Of a DNA stretch of 64,000 nt, positions 13,001-28,000 are shown piece after piece. Positions within the stretch are counted from its first letter, which is position 1. Every line of letters begins with the position of its first letter. The stretch spans positions 39,461,737-39,525,736 of the forward strand of contig OX411548.1 of NCBI GenBank assembly GCA_948146395.1. The letters are read 5' to 3'. Position numbers and translations under genes: made by a program. The notes beneath the pieces are model-generated. The model did no database searches, was not told where the DNA came from, and was given only the letters and a program-made list of their open reading frames with translations. This DNA comes from Fragum whitleyi (taxonomy: Eukaryota; Mollusca; Bivalvia; Cardiida; Cardiidae).

Positions 13001-16000
13001 AGAAAATAATTTGGTAAAAATACTTTTATCTCCATCCAAATATTTTATAACCCATAAAATCGTGCTGCAGAATCGAAACATTGCAGCAAAAGGAGGACAT
13101 GGGTTATCCCTTTTCAATTATTCCAAGCATTTTGTTTTTCAAGAATTTTCTTAATATCATAGCTACAGCTATTTTGTGATTGAAGAATTATATTTATTAA
13201 AATAAAATTGTTGCATCAGTGTTTTTTGACAAAGATTAAAAGTCAACGATTCATCACAAACACTTTTTCTTTTCTATGCCAAGTTAAAAATTGGAGAAAA
13301 AGATAATAGGCATTATCTAAATAAAAGAATAAATGAGATATTTAGTTCTTTAAAATAATCTAACAGAATAATTTACTGAATACTTTTCTCAATAAGTTAA
13401 AAAGCAATATATGCCTGACAGCCTCTGTATGTGTATCTCAACATAGAGTATACAAGGTCATTAAGTGATTAAGATAAGGGCCATAAAACCATTAAGATAA
13501 CAATGGGTGGTTAATTGCATATCTCGTTTGGGGGGGTCAAATAAAGAAGGCTTAAACCAGGTCTTTAATACTAATCTATTTACAGTAAAATTTCTTCATG
13601 TCTCAGAATTGACCGATCAAAATCATCTCCGTTTTTCGAGATACCAATCGGCTTGAAACAGGGCGAGCCGTTGTCACCCATTTTGTATATTTTATTTGTA
13701 ACTGACATAAGTGAAAATATGAACTTTAACTGTCTCACGGAGACAGATCTTAACCTTATATCTATATACATGCTTTTGTTTGCAGATGACATTGTCTTAT
13801 TTACTACAAGTCAATCAAGTCTACAATCTCTATTAGATTGTTTGTATACATATTCCCATGAATCGGGTTTAACCATTTATGTTAATAAAACCAAAGTTGT
13901 TATTTTCGAGAAAGGAAGAAATCAAAATAATTATCAATTTTACATCAATAACGAACGTTTAGAAATTGTAGAAAACTTTATCTATCTAGGTATAAAATTT
14001 GTTAAAAACGGAAGCCTTGCGAGTGCAGCCAAGGCTCTGAGTGAACACGCTTTAAAGGCCATGAATAATCTTCTCATACTCTTTAAGCGAGTAAAACTTG
14101 ATATTAAAACTAAATTACTCTTATTTGACCGAATGGTAGCACCGATCCTTCTATACGCATCGGAGGTATTAGGAATATACCAGTTCAAAGATATTGATAA
14201 AATACATGTTAAATTTTGTAAAATTATTCTTGGCGTGAGACAACAATCATCTACTTTGGCAGTGCTTGGTGAATTAGGAAGATTCCCGTTGACAGTAATA
14301 AGCGCTGAACGCTCTCTGAAGTATTTCATTAAAATAAGGAATAATCCGTTTTCAACGATAAACAACATATTTACCGAACAATGTAACATTACAATAGATA
14401 ACAACAAATTTTGGTCGTCAAAGATTAAGCAGTACCTAGAAAGAATTGGTTATGGATACATTTGGAACGAACAAAACATCCCTTTGAAATTTTCCATCTC
14501 TATTAAACAGAGAATACACGATACATATATTCAAGAATGGAAAGCGTCCATGAACGCTTCTACAAAACTTGAAAGTTACGTTAAATTCAAACAAGAATTC
14601 CACATCGAGCCGTACCTACAAAATATTAACAATGAAAGGTTAAGAAAACAACTAACTCGCTTTCGTATATCCGCACATGACTTAGCAATAGAAACCGGTA
14701 GATATCTCCATGTGGAAAGAAAAGACAGAATATGTCTTTGTTGTTCACAATCCGCCATTGAAACTGAATATCATTTCTTACTTGTATGTCCGTATTATAG
14801 AGAAATCCGCAAACATTTTTTCTCACCTTCATGGCCTTCTATTACAAAATTTATCAACATTCTTAGTTCTAAAAGTAAAACAATACAGAGAAAAGTGTCT
14901 AAATATATTGACTTAGCATATGAATACCGGAAGCTCAAAATTGAAGGAACCAGTCTAGATTCAGATAGCATCTAAACGTTCATATTTTCAATTACAACAT
15001 TAATCACTTGAATGGATGTTCCATGTGATCAATGGAGTATAAAAGAATCTATATGAATCTTGAATGGATATAGCTAAGACGTTTGCAAATAAGTTTCAGT
15101 GTATTTTCCAAATATGTACATATATAACAAAATATAAAATGTTAATTTATGTTATAAATGTATTTGTATATATCTTACCATTGAGCCATATTCTTATGTA
15201 ATATTCTTTGTAAATGGCCAATGGCAAATATTTTGCCGACTTGCCAAATAAAGAAATTGAATTGAAAATACTAAGTCTTGATGAGCATTGATTAAGTGTA
15301 AAGTAGTTTAGCAAACCATCTGTTAGCAAATAGACGATAAAATTAACATATTTTTCAAACTTAACTCACCTGTAACCTTGGTCTGATGACCTTGACTAGA
15401 GGTGGGTAGAATGGAAACAAATCTATCTCAAATGTCTGGAAATAAGGAGAAGAAACTTGCCTTATTTAAGGTACATTCAACACTTTAAAATTAATTAAAT
15501 TTATTGGAAATAGAGCAGAAACCTGCCTTATCTTAAGTGCATTCAACCCTTTCAGAACCTTTGTGAAAAAAATACCTTTGGAAAAGGAACAATTTAGTAA
15601 TATTTTCCCTACATTTACAATAAATTTTGTCCTATTAAATCATTTTTTTTGCAAATCACATCTACTTTATACGGAAATTTTACTAAGTTGGTATTAAGCA
15701 TCTTCTAAGTTCCAAGTTTGAGCCATTCAAAAATTGTCTTGTTCAAGAATTAGTTCAGAACATCTACTCTGAAGTTCTGACAAGTCTCTTTAAGGGCATT
15801 CTTTCTTTAAAGTTTTAACCTTTGTCATGTTGAACCCGGAATATTCCTGCCTTGGCAGGAGCTATAGACAAATATCAGCCTGCACATAGGAGCAGTAAGA
15901 TCTTTGTCTATACCACCTGTTTTTCCTTTTTTGAAACCAGAAAAGTTAAAAATTTTTACTTTTCAAAATGAATACCCACTCACATAAAGTGCATGGAGAG

Positions 16001-19000
16001 TTCTGAGCACTTTGATTTTTCAGTAAATTAATTTTGCCAAGATTTTTATTCAGCAAGACCACAGGATTTAAGAGTTAAGAAACCAACTACCTACCATCTC
16101 CATCTCAATGTAATCGTAATTGAATTTCTTTTTTATTTCTTCTAAATCTTTATGTAAGTCACTGAAAGATATGTATAACTTAATAAATGTCACTTACATG
16201 TTATAATACAACATAGAATTTTATTAAAACAAAAATACCTGATAACATAAATTTAAGCAACAATAGAATCTTTGAGAAGTGAAATAAATATCATTAAGGT
16301 CAAAGAGAAGGTTTGGAAAAGGATAATTTATCATTTGAAAATCAATTTCTCTTGTTTTCTTGATCTAATTTTTGTTCAGTGTTTCAGTGTTCAGTGTTTC
16401 AACAGGTATTAAGCTAAGATGAACAAGATAAACAATAATTTATATGACTGTTAGGAAATTCACCTCAAATTAAAGGGAAAGAGCTAAACAGACATCAATT
16501 TTAATGATTTTGTAAATCAGAAAATGTATGCTAATTAGAAGCTCTCTGACCATATTATTTATAGCTCCTGTGAGCACTTATAAGCAGAAATACAGTATGT
16601 TAAACAGTAATATTGTCAATATTAACAAGAGCATCACCTATGGCTGCAACACTCGGTTGCAGGTGCTGGATGATGCCAAAAAATCTAAGTTGAAAAAGAG
16701 GCACAACTCTTACAAAAAAGCTTTCAGAGTTGTCTCCCTTGATATTTGGAATAGGTCTTGTGATGGTGAACACACATACCAAGTTTCATGAAGATATCTT
16801 CAATAGCAGCTGAGATATGACTGAAGATTAAAGTTTGGCACGCCAACACCCAAGTGAACAACACCAAGGTGTTCATATTACCTTGGGTTATATCAGAAAA
16901 CAGTTGATCCTTTGCTGTTTAATCCCTGCTTTTTACATGCCTGTGGTTTTATGATTGAGAAAACATTGTGAAAAAAGAAGAAATTGCTTCTGACAAGCAA
17001 TTTCTTCTTTTTCCACACTATTTTCTACCCTACTGAATGGTTATTTTTCATATTAAATCCACTTCAAATTCTCGTCTGCAAAACCTTTGAATTTGGACAG
17101 TTCTAAAATTTTGTAAAGCAGGAAAGGGTTAAGAATATTCCTGTCATAATTATTGATATTTCGACAATATCAATGATTGTGAAAGGGCAATAATGAAGAT
17201 CAATACATATAGTGACTCAAAATTACTGTCAATGATATTGACAGTCTATGGTGTTTATGATGACATACCATGAAGGGTCAAACTTGGACATCCTGACACG
17301 CCATATGTATATGTTATCTTGTATAGGTTCAGCAGAAAATCCACAGGTCTAGAAATACGAAAATTAATTGTAAGATAATTATAAAACTCATGGAGCTAAT
17401 ATTCATTAAAGTTTTGTAGTGGAAAAGAAAACCAGAGCACCGCCTACAGGTGCCTACGCTCGGCTGTCAAGTGCTGGATGGTGGGAAAAAATCTAAGTTG
17501 AAAAAGGGGCATAATTTGCACAAAATGCATCTAGAGTTATCCCCCTTGATAGTATAGGTTGCCCTTTTGATTGTGAACATGTGTGCCAAGTTACAAGTGA
17601 ATGCCTTCAGTAGAACCAGAGATATAACAAAATGTCAAACTTTTCGCACGACAACGACGACAACAACAACTACACTGAGGCTATATATACCTGGGGTTTT
17701 CTCCGAAAACAGCCGAGCTAATAAAGATTTAAGCTAATCAGGAGTTGATATTTCAAGAGATAGATCAATGATAATTGAGGAACTTACTATTTGATAGATC
17801 ATTTAATTTTTTTTCTACTCTTATTTGGCTGCACAAGATGACAAAGTATTGTGAGAGAAATCATATGGAACTCAAAGAATATTGAATATCTTTTATGCCT
17901 TTTGGTGTAAAATAATTTTCAGAAAACAAAGAAATTGTATGTTTTTTCAGCAATGAATATACATGTTTTTTTTATCTTTTCTAGTTCAAGAAGGAAAATC
18001 AGGTGGTATAGACTAAGATCAGACTGCACATATGTGTAGACTGATCTTTGTCTTTACCTTCTGTCAAAGATGGAATATTGCGGGTTCAGCATGACAAGTG
18101 TAAATCTTGTATTTCTTCTTACTTGACCTCACAAGATGACAAAGTATTGTGAGATAGGGCACATGGAACTAAAAAGTTTTTGAATATCTTTGCCTTTGGG
18201 TGTAAAATAATTTCCAGAAAAAGAAGAAATTGCATCTTATATAACCAATAAATATATTTGGTTAACCTCTCTGGTTCAAGAAGGAGAATTGAGTGGTATA
18301 TACTGAGATCAGACTGCACATATGTGCAGGCTGATCTTTGTCTATACCTCCTGCAAAGGCAGGAATATTTGAGGTTAAGCATGACAAGGGCTTAATACAA
18401 CCTCTTCACACTCCATTATTTTAACCAGGTTGTTGGTCAGAATCTCTGATGCTATGTTACTGGTGAAAAAGTATTGTGAGGTAGGGCACATTAAATTTTT
18501 TGGGGGGGAATATCTTTGCCTTTTGGTTTAAAAATAATTCCAGAAAAAGATGAAATTGCATGTTATATAACCAATAAATATATTTGATTTGCCTCTCTTG
18601 GTCAAGAAGGAGAAATGAATGGTATAGACTAATATCAGACTGCACATATGTGCAGGCTGATCTTTGCCTATACCTCCTGCAAAGGCAGAAATATTCAATG
18701 TTAAGGATGACAAGGACTTAACCCTTGTCATGCTGATCCTGGAATATTCCTGCTTTGGCAGGAGGTATGAACAAACATCAGCCTGCACATATGTGCAGTC
18801 TGATCTTAGTCCATACAACCTGATTTTCCTTTTCAAAGCAGAAAAGTTTCAGAAATTACAGTTTCAAAATCAAATGCTGACTCATAATTAGGAAATACAG
18901 AGCTTTCAGCACTTTGATTTATATATAATTTTTCCAAAGTCTTTTTATTCAGCATGACAAGGGCTTAATACTACCTCTTCACACTCCATTATTTTGACCA

Positions 19001-22000
19001 GGTCGTTGGTCAGAATCCCTGATGCTGCGTTACTGGTGAAAATCTGTTGAAGTGTCTTATTCTGAGCTTCCAGTCCTGTAATATGTAATATCATGGTTGG
19101 GCTACTAAAAATGTGTTTCTACAGCTTTTATAGTGCCTAATGTATTGTTTCTAGACAAAAATTGTGCAGAATAATTGATAAAAGATCAAAAGTACTGCTT
19201 ACTGGTCTCTTTGCTCAGCATTCAGGTGTTGGAAAGAGGAATAAGAGTGAACATGGGGCAGAGTTATTACACAAGAGCATTTTCCCCATCATATTTTAGG
19301 TTAATCCTGTATAGTAATCATATATTTCAAGTTTCAAGGATATGTTTTTAGTATCACCATTCTAACTACAAACATATCACAAAATGTCAAAGTTTTTATC
19401 AAAACAAAACAATGACAAAGACTAGGAGGTTCCAGCTATAACTTGTTTTCTCTAAACAACAGGACCATCATGGTCTTTTATATCACTGACCTTCATCTCC
19501 TGGACTCCTCCCTTATAAAATTGAAATGTCTTTGAAGATTATTCAATGACCATTAAAGGCCATTTTTCTTTTTAGAAAAAAGTCAGTATTGTGCAGTAAT
19601 GGTCAATAAAATGGCATACAATTTTTGATAGGGTTCATCCTTGTAACAAGACAGACATTCTGACCAAGTTTTATGAACATTTGATCATGATTGTCAATGT
19701 GGACTCCAGTGTAAACAAGAAAATTGCCATTAAGGCCCATTCTTCCTGTGATATCAAGCAAATCCTTCCCATTTTCAACAGGGTTCATCCTTGTGACCAG
19801 ACAAAAATTTTACTAAGTGCAATGAGCATTTGGCCATAATTGTGGCCTTTAGAGTGTAAACACTTAAATTGTTGATGTCAGATAAGGGACAATGCACAGC
19901 ACACATTCAATGGCTACAAAAACTCACCTTGAGTACATTTTGCTAAAAGGCAAAGCTAAAAAGTCTGAATAGGCAAACTGCTATAGAATGTAAAGTAAAG
20001 AAATCTAGCAGTTTCTTAGAAATAATCAATTTTACCTTTCTTAAGCAGGATAGACAAGAATTTAATAAATTCTGAATTAGAATCCATGGGTTTTCAAATT
20101 TTTGTTTCAATATTTGAATTTTCAGTCATTTTGAAAAGGGTATATTTACCTTGTTCCAACCTCTTCTGTTTCATCATTTCTCGAACAAAGGGCTCTCTTT
20201 TGGACCATTTCATCTGAAAGTTACATAAAATTTGTGAACTGTTATTTCAAACACTGTCCGCAGTTGAAGCATAGCTGAAAACTATTGACGAAAGCCTGTG
20301 TCGAATCCCAGCGGACAAGTAATATTTCAATTATTGGTTTACAAGTCCAATGCATTAACCACTTAGCCAAAGAAGATCTTTCCTGACACAGGTGTCAGAC
20401 ATTGTATTTAAACCAAAGAAGCTATGCAGGACAGTAATGAGAGTGGTCTCCCATAACATCTGTCATGCAAAAAGGGAGCATTTGGGAAGTTTATTAAATA
20501 CATATGAGCCAGTACATGACATTTCCAACAATTTCACATGTGTGCAACGTTAAGACTCAGATCAGCCTGTGCAGCTGCACAGTCTGACCAGAGTCTTCCC
20601 TATGCGCTATATAGATAGATATGGTCCTAATGCCTCTTCAGGTGGTCAGCATATATATTCTTATTGCATTTTGTCTTTGTCTTTGCTGCCAAACGTCTGT
20701 AAATCACACACACACGAAATTGTTGGAAATGTCATGCACTGGCTCATATATGAAAAAAATATTTGGTCACAATTAAGAAGATTCTCAGAGTTAAAAGATT
20801 ATGAAATAGCTGTACCCACCTTTTTCCTAGCTACCTTCAGTTCCCATTCTGTGGTAAACGCCTCATCATCTGACAGGATATCAGCCTACAATAATAAATT
20901 GTCTTTAAAAGAAATTGTTTTTAAGTTAACATCAAAATATATCAAAGATCTTCATCATTATGGCAATGTAATTTTAGATTTTATCTTATAACTATACAAA
21001 TATTCGTGTGACAACATCCCATATGATATTTTTTATGATATCACATAGTTATTTTTAGAACAATGATATAATGCGGTCATTCTTAATAACTTGCATTTCT
21101 GTTAGAAACATCTACGAAAACAAGGCAAATAGAGTTTATAAGATAAATATAATACATACTTAGTGTATTGCATGAAAAAATATCTAACTTGGTTGTGGGA
21201 ATTGCTAAATGTCTCGGCAGAGCCTCGACAATGAACAATTCTCCCAACCTTGTTAGATATTTTTTCAAAAAAACACTAAGTAATACTTAGTCAATCTTAG
21301 AATAAATGTCCAAGAATATAACTAGAGCAAGTAGAGAGACTTGAAAAAGATTTGTTTACATTAATGAAACATAAGTAAACAAATTTGCATTAATTTGAGG
21401 ATAATTTCCTCCAAACTTTCATTTAAATAATTATTCAGGGAAAATTAACCTAATATCAAAGGGGCTAGAGCCAAAACAACAATTTGACAGATACCGTTAG
21501 TTTTCATAATTTAATAGGCACAAAAAAAGCTCTCTGTCCATGTTTTAAATAGCTCTCATGAGCATTTAATAGGATAAAAACAGTAAATGAATACTAGCTG
21601 GACTAAATCTTTTAATCAGGGGTGTGCAATTCCCAGCTTTTTCCGAAATAGGCTTTTTCACTTGAGGGCAAGTACATTTATCTAGGCCACTTGTTCGTGG
21701 ACAGTACTTAAATGATCTAGGATAAAAGTCATCCTATAGTTTGTATCAAAGGGTAGAAAACATTGTCTTTAATGAAGAAAATGCTGGCTTAAAGCATTTT
21801 CTTCATTAAAACAAGGCTTTTTCAATATTTTTCAATATATAAATTTTGCGGACAAGTGCATTTTGATCTTGGACATGTAGGAAATTTGTATTTCCAAATC
21901 CCTATTTTTAAGTATTGAATTTATCAATTTACTTTATTACCCTTCAAAGAAAAACATAGTTATTAATTGATAAACATTTAAGAAACAGGTATCTTTTTAC

Positions 22001-25000
22001 GTTGGGAGAATATAGATTTATTCTTACATCATCAGCATTATCGTCGATATCTGCGTTATCAGCATCACTGTCAATAACCTCTTCTTCATCATCCTACAGT
22101 TATATACTAAACACTGTGAACAGTATTTGCATTTAAATTGGTTTATATCATTTTTACCTGGTTTCGATAAGTGGATTGCTACTTGAGACAAGAGGGCCAT
22201 AGTGGCCCTTTAATCGCTCACCTGAATGAACTGTCTAATTTTTTTCAATGTTCTTCTGCCTCTGTACAACTTGATAATACCTTTTTACAATGTTCAGATT
22301 GACGTACAATTGACTTACATGGATTTTCCATTATTTGACTCCGTGACCTAGTTTTTGACCTCAGTTGACCCAATCTCATACTCATCAAAAATTGCACCAA
22401 TTCAATCATTCTGATCAAATTTCAGGTTGATCCAGCAAAAATTGTGGCCTCTAGAGTGCATACAAGGTTTTTCTTAGATTTGACTATGTGACCTAATTTT
22501 TGACCCCTGTTGACCCAATTAAATACTCATCAAGAATTGCATCAAGATCACCATTCTGACCAAAATTCAGGTTCATTGGGCAAAAAATGTGGCCTCTAGA
22601 GTGCATACAAGGTTTTTCTATGATATGACCATGTGACCTAGTTTTTGACCCCAGTTGACCCAATTTTGAAACTGTCCCAGATTACATCAAGACAATCATT
22701 CTGACCGAATTCGGGTTTATTGGGCAAAAAATGTGGCCTCTAGAGTGCATACAAGGTTTTTCTAAGATTTGACCCTGTGACCTAGTTTTTGACCCCAGAT
22801 GACCCAATTTTAAACTCATCCGAGATTTCATCAAGACAATCATTCCGAGCAAAATTCAGGTTTTTGGGGCAAAATATGTGGCCTCTAGAGTGCATACAAG
22901 GTTTTTCTATTATTTGATCCTGTGACCTAGTTTTTGACCCCAGTTGACCCAATTTGGAACTCATTCATGATTTTACCAAGACCATCATTCTGACCAAAAT
23001 ACAGGTTGATTGGGCAAAAAATATGGCCTCTAGAGTGCATACAAGGTTTTTCTTAGATTTGACCCTGTGACCTAGTTTTTGACCCCTGTTGACCCAATTT
23101 TGAACTCGTCAAAGATTTCATCAAGACATTCATTCTGACCAAATTTCAGGTTGATTGGGCAAAAAATGTGGCCTCTAGAGTGCATACACGGTTTTTTTAT
23201 GATTTGACCCTGTGACCTAGTTTATGACCCAAGTCGACCCAATTTCGAACTCGTCCGAGATTTAATCAAGACATTCATTCTGACCAAATATCAGGTTGAT
23301 TGGGCAAAAATTGAGGCCTCTAGAGTGCATACATGGTTTTTCCAAGATTTGACCCTGTGACCTAGTTTTTGACCCCTGTTGACCCAATTTGAAAATTGTC
23401 CGAGAATTCATCAAGACAATCATTCTGACCAAAATTCAGGTTGATTGGGCAAAAAATGTGGCTTCTAGAGTGCATACAAGGTTTTTCTATGATTTGACCC
23501 TGTGACCTAGTTTTTGACCCCAGTTGACCCAATTTTGAACTCTTCCGAGATTCTATCAAGACAATCATTCTGACCAAAATTCAGGTTGATTGGGCAAAAA
23601 TTTCGGCCTCTAGAGTGCATACAAGGTTTTTCTATGATTTGACCCTGTGACCTAGTTTTTGATCCCAGTTGACCCAATTTCGAACTCGTCCGAGATTTTA
23701 TCATGACAATCATTCTGACCAAAATTCAGGTTGATTGGGCAAAAATTGTGGCCTCTAGAGTGCATACAAGGTTTTTCTATGATTTGACCCTGTGACCTAG
23801 TTTTTGACCCCAGTTGACCAAATTTCGAACTCGTCCGAGATTTCATCAAGATAATCATTCTGACCAAATTTTAAGTCGATCTGGCAAAAAATGTGGCCTC
23901 TAGAGTGCATACAAGGCAAATGTTGACGACGCACGACGCACGACGGACGACGGACATCCACCTAACCACAAAAGCTCACCTTGAGCACTTCGTGCTCAGG
24001 TGAGCTAAAAATTGTGGTATGAGTAGTTTCAATTCAATTTCATTTTGTGAAATTGAGCTACTGAGACAACCTTGACTTTAAAGAATAGTATTCAGTATTA
24101 TATACATGTATCATATGTTTATTATACTATTGGAAGCCCCATGTGTTCTTATCAAACACTTTATTGATTTTTAACCTGGAAATAGCTCAAAATGCATAAA
24201 CAACAAGATGTTTGCTTAAAACAAATAGGCTACCTTTAATGCAGGGATTCAAAGCCCTTCAAATTCCAATCATCGAGTCCTTTGGATCCTGTTTTGTTAA
24301 TGTCTGACTAAAACCCTCAAAGATGTGTGACAACCTACCTCAGATATGATTGAATGGGGTTTTATGCCGCTATTAACATTTTTCAGTCATATTGCGGAGG
24401 CTGGAGCACCTAACAATTGATTCCTGGTATTTCTCACACCAGTACTACCATCATATCCTGTCCTAGCCTTCAGCTGCTATCCCACATAGGTCTATGATTA
24501 TCAAACCTACCTCAGAACTTTCTTTATGGCATGCTATATGTCTGGTATTGAATAACTGTAAAGCTCTGAAGAAGAAGAAGTAAAGTATACTTTAATTCTA
24601 CAAAAATAACTTTTTACCAAAAAATGAACATGATGTGTTTGTTAAGCACCAATGACCTCACAACTGCCATGTCTCCGAAACAGTGGTTTGATAAAATATG
24701 GAAATTAGTAGTAAAACTTATATTAAGTTAAAATTTAAAATTTATTTGACCTTGAAACATCTGACCTTGAACATTGACCTTAATGGATTACCTTGAAGTA
24801 AGATCCGACTGAAAAGTTTTGTCACAAGAAATACAGATGCAAAATATAAAGAATCTGTCACAAACCAATCAAAACTTATGGCGTACAAATTGACAGGGTT
24901 CAAACAATGTGCCCAAAATCTATCAATATAGGGGTGTATAAATGAGATGAATCTATTAATCAAAGATGTTTATTAGCAGCACTAACTGACTGAGACTGAG

Positions 25001-28000
25001 ACTAAAAAGTTTCATCATATACAAGAGACTTGATAAAAGAGGATGCCTGCCATCAATCGATTTCAGTAATTATACCTTGATATTAAGTGATGAAATTTTC
25101 AGGTGACCTTAGTGATTTGTAAATTTTCTATTATGTGAAATCAGAACTCACCTATCCAGCACATCACATAATCGTAGTTTATTTTGCCACTCCAGCAAAT
25201 ACTGAAATAGTAAATAAGTTGAGTTACTAGTTAATAATCTGTTTAAAAATTCATTGGTATATAATTTACATTATAATATGACCTACATTGCAGAAGTTAA
25301 ATAAACCCGTTGAATATCTTTGTTATTACATGGGTGTTATAACAATAGTGCAATAACTACTTAAATGAGCTAAGAGCAGATGTCAATATTATATTCATTG
25401 TTAAAATGATGTCACAATGGATTTGCTGACCTAATTTCACAAACAGCGTTATATGTTTCGCAAAATAACTTGAATCGATAAATTTCTGTTTGAATTAATA
25501 CTATAGTCTTTTTTTTAATGCAATATTAGCATCAATTCATGTTTTTACGGCCCCTTAAAATTGCAGAGATCCTCAAAATGCTTTAATGGGCTCTTACTTT
25601 GCACTTGGGCATTAAACCACTTTTTGGGTCTCCGCAAATGTTAACATGAATTAACTCTATATTATCCTCTATGTACATTACCTCATTCATTGCAAGTGTC
25701 CATGTCTGTAATACTGATTCAGACTCCAACAAGAAACCGTCTTCATGTTTAGGATAACCTGAAATAGGTTTTGATGTAAAACATTACTGTATGGGAATCT
25801 ATATAGGTATAGGGCCCAAGGGTGTAACTACCATTATGCAAGTGTTTAATAGAAATAAATCCTCTTTCGAAAAATGTTGTTAATGGATGATCATAACATC
25901 AAAACTACAGCTTATTCAAAATGTAAAGGCACTTGGCTTGTGACCTGGAGGTCTGTGGTTTCAGCCCAACCATCATAGGGGTGTGTTTATGGGTAAAACA
26001 CTTTAAGCCAGCCCTAGTTCACCAAGCTATCAAATTTGGTTGCAATGGGTTTAAACCACCACATCTCTCTCAGGTACTTGAAAACATCAGGATTGAGTGT
26101 TCGAGAGCGTCTTTATAAGCTTAAGCTGTCAATGTAATTGAACTAAAATAAACTAGACTGTGGCAAAGCGTACTAATACCCCCCTACAAGTGCTTGTCAA
26201 TAATGAAAAGCCATTTTCCATCAAAGAGCCATAACTCTGTCAAAAGTAAAAGGATTGTAACCAAAATATCACCTGCTCGTCTCTGCCCAATACTGATCAC
26301 ATCAGTAAAGTTTTAATGAAATCTGCCTATTAGTTGCTGAGAAATTGAGAGAACAAAAAAAGCCAAAGACAGATCAACTGAAAGACAGACCAACAATCTG
26401 ACTCCTACATACACCCCCCTCCCAAACATAGTGTGTGTGTTAAATAAAAAACTAACTTGTAAAACATATGTAAATACACTTGGAGAGATCTATGCTTTTC
26501 AGTTGATTACACCCGTCAATGGATTACGCCCCTCTAGAATAGAAATGTTATTAACCTTACCAAGGCTTGCTTGATAACTTTTCCGTTTTAGTGTGGATTA
26601 AGATCAGCTGGTCTCAAACAAAATGTGATTATAGATCCTACATATCCATACCTGAAGGTACATGTAATTTGACCTCATATTCTGATCCAATCAACAACTG
26701 TACTGTACATTTGTCAACACTATCTTCTGATACCTGGTGGAAACAAAACATAACTACATGTAGGGTTTTGGTACAGCATCATCAAAACTGGATCTAAAGT
26801 TTTTAAACATTAGGATCTTGGGGGTCCTTTCTTAAGGTAGTGGACTCGTAAACTAGAAAGCCATGAATGGCTTGATTTGCTCCACAGGCTTGAAATTCTT
26901 GTAAAAGCAAATCAAAGTTTTGACTAGATTTTAAGATCTTTTGGGTTCTACTGATGTTGAAAATGATTTTCGAAGTTTCAATTAGATAACATATAGAGAA
27001 ATGACCTCCGCCCATAAAATACATATTTTTCATCCAATCAAAATAATTTTTGGCTGCATGATAATGGGTCACCAAAAGATCATACCAAAAATGTTTGATT
27101 GATATCCATCAGTTACATTCTAAGAAAATGATTTCAAATAACATATTGAGAAATGACCTCCGCCCATAAAATAGATATTTTTCCTCCTATCAAAATGATT
27201 TTTGGTAAACTGATGAAGGGTCACTTTAGGACCATTCCAGTTAAATTTGGTTGATATCCATCAATTACAATCTAAGAAAATGATTTTCAAAGTTTCCACT
27301 ATATAACATATTGAGAAATGACCTCTGCCAATAAAATACCCTTTTTTCATCCAATCAAAATAATTTTTGGCTGCATGATAATGGGTCACCAAAAGATCAT
27401 ACCAAAAATGTTTGATTGATATCCATCAGTTACATTCTGAGAAAATGATTTTCAAAGTTTCCACAAAATAACATATAGAGAAATGACCTCCGCGCATGAA
27501 ATACATATTTTTCATCTAATCACAATAATTTTTTATAGACTGATAAAGGGTCACCCAATGATCATTCCAGTGAAATTTGGTTGCTATCCATCAATTAGAA
27601 TCTGAGAAAACTCGCTTTTTACCATATTTGGAAATTAGCCATGCCCATTAAATCCATGTTTTTCATTGGATCAAAATTTCTTGAACAACTTTAAAAGAGG
27701 GTCACCCAAGGATTGTTCCTGTGAAGTTTGGTTGAAATTAATTCAGTAGTTTCTGAAGAGAAGATTTTTAAAGAAAAAGTTTACGACCGGACGCACATAC
27801 ACACAGATGGACGGACAGACGCATGACGGACACAACGCCATGACAACAGCCCCAGTGGCCTTCAGCCAGTGAAGCTAAAAATGGCAATGTTTGGAATTTA
27901 GCACTTTAACAGTGTAAACCGAGGTTTCCTCATGATTTTTATTAGGAAACTTCCGTCTACATTGTGAAAGACCAAATGTTCTGAAATGTTGCTGAACTAT

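Noticed and set aside
14576..14916. Short ORFs in other frames of the LINE RT region
   Set aside because: Shadows of the ORF2 frame 13578-14975.
22782..23867. Series of ~70-codon minus-strand ORFs, each shifted by 145 bp
   Set aside because: They are the same repeat unit read in successive frames; 145 is not a multiple of three and no splice or start context supports them.
22344..23940. Regularly spaced repeats as a CRISPR array
   Set aside because: Whole 145-bp units are repeated with no unique spacers, in eukaryotic DNA.
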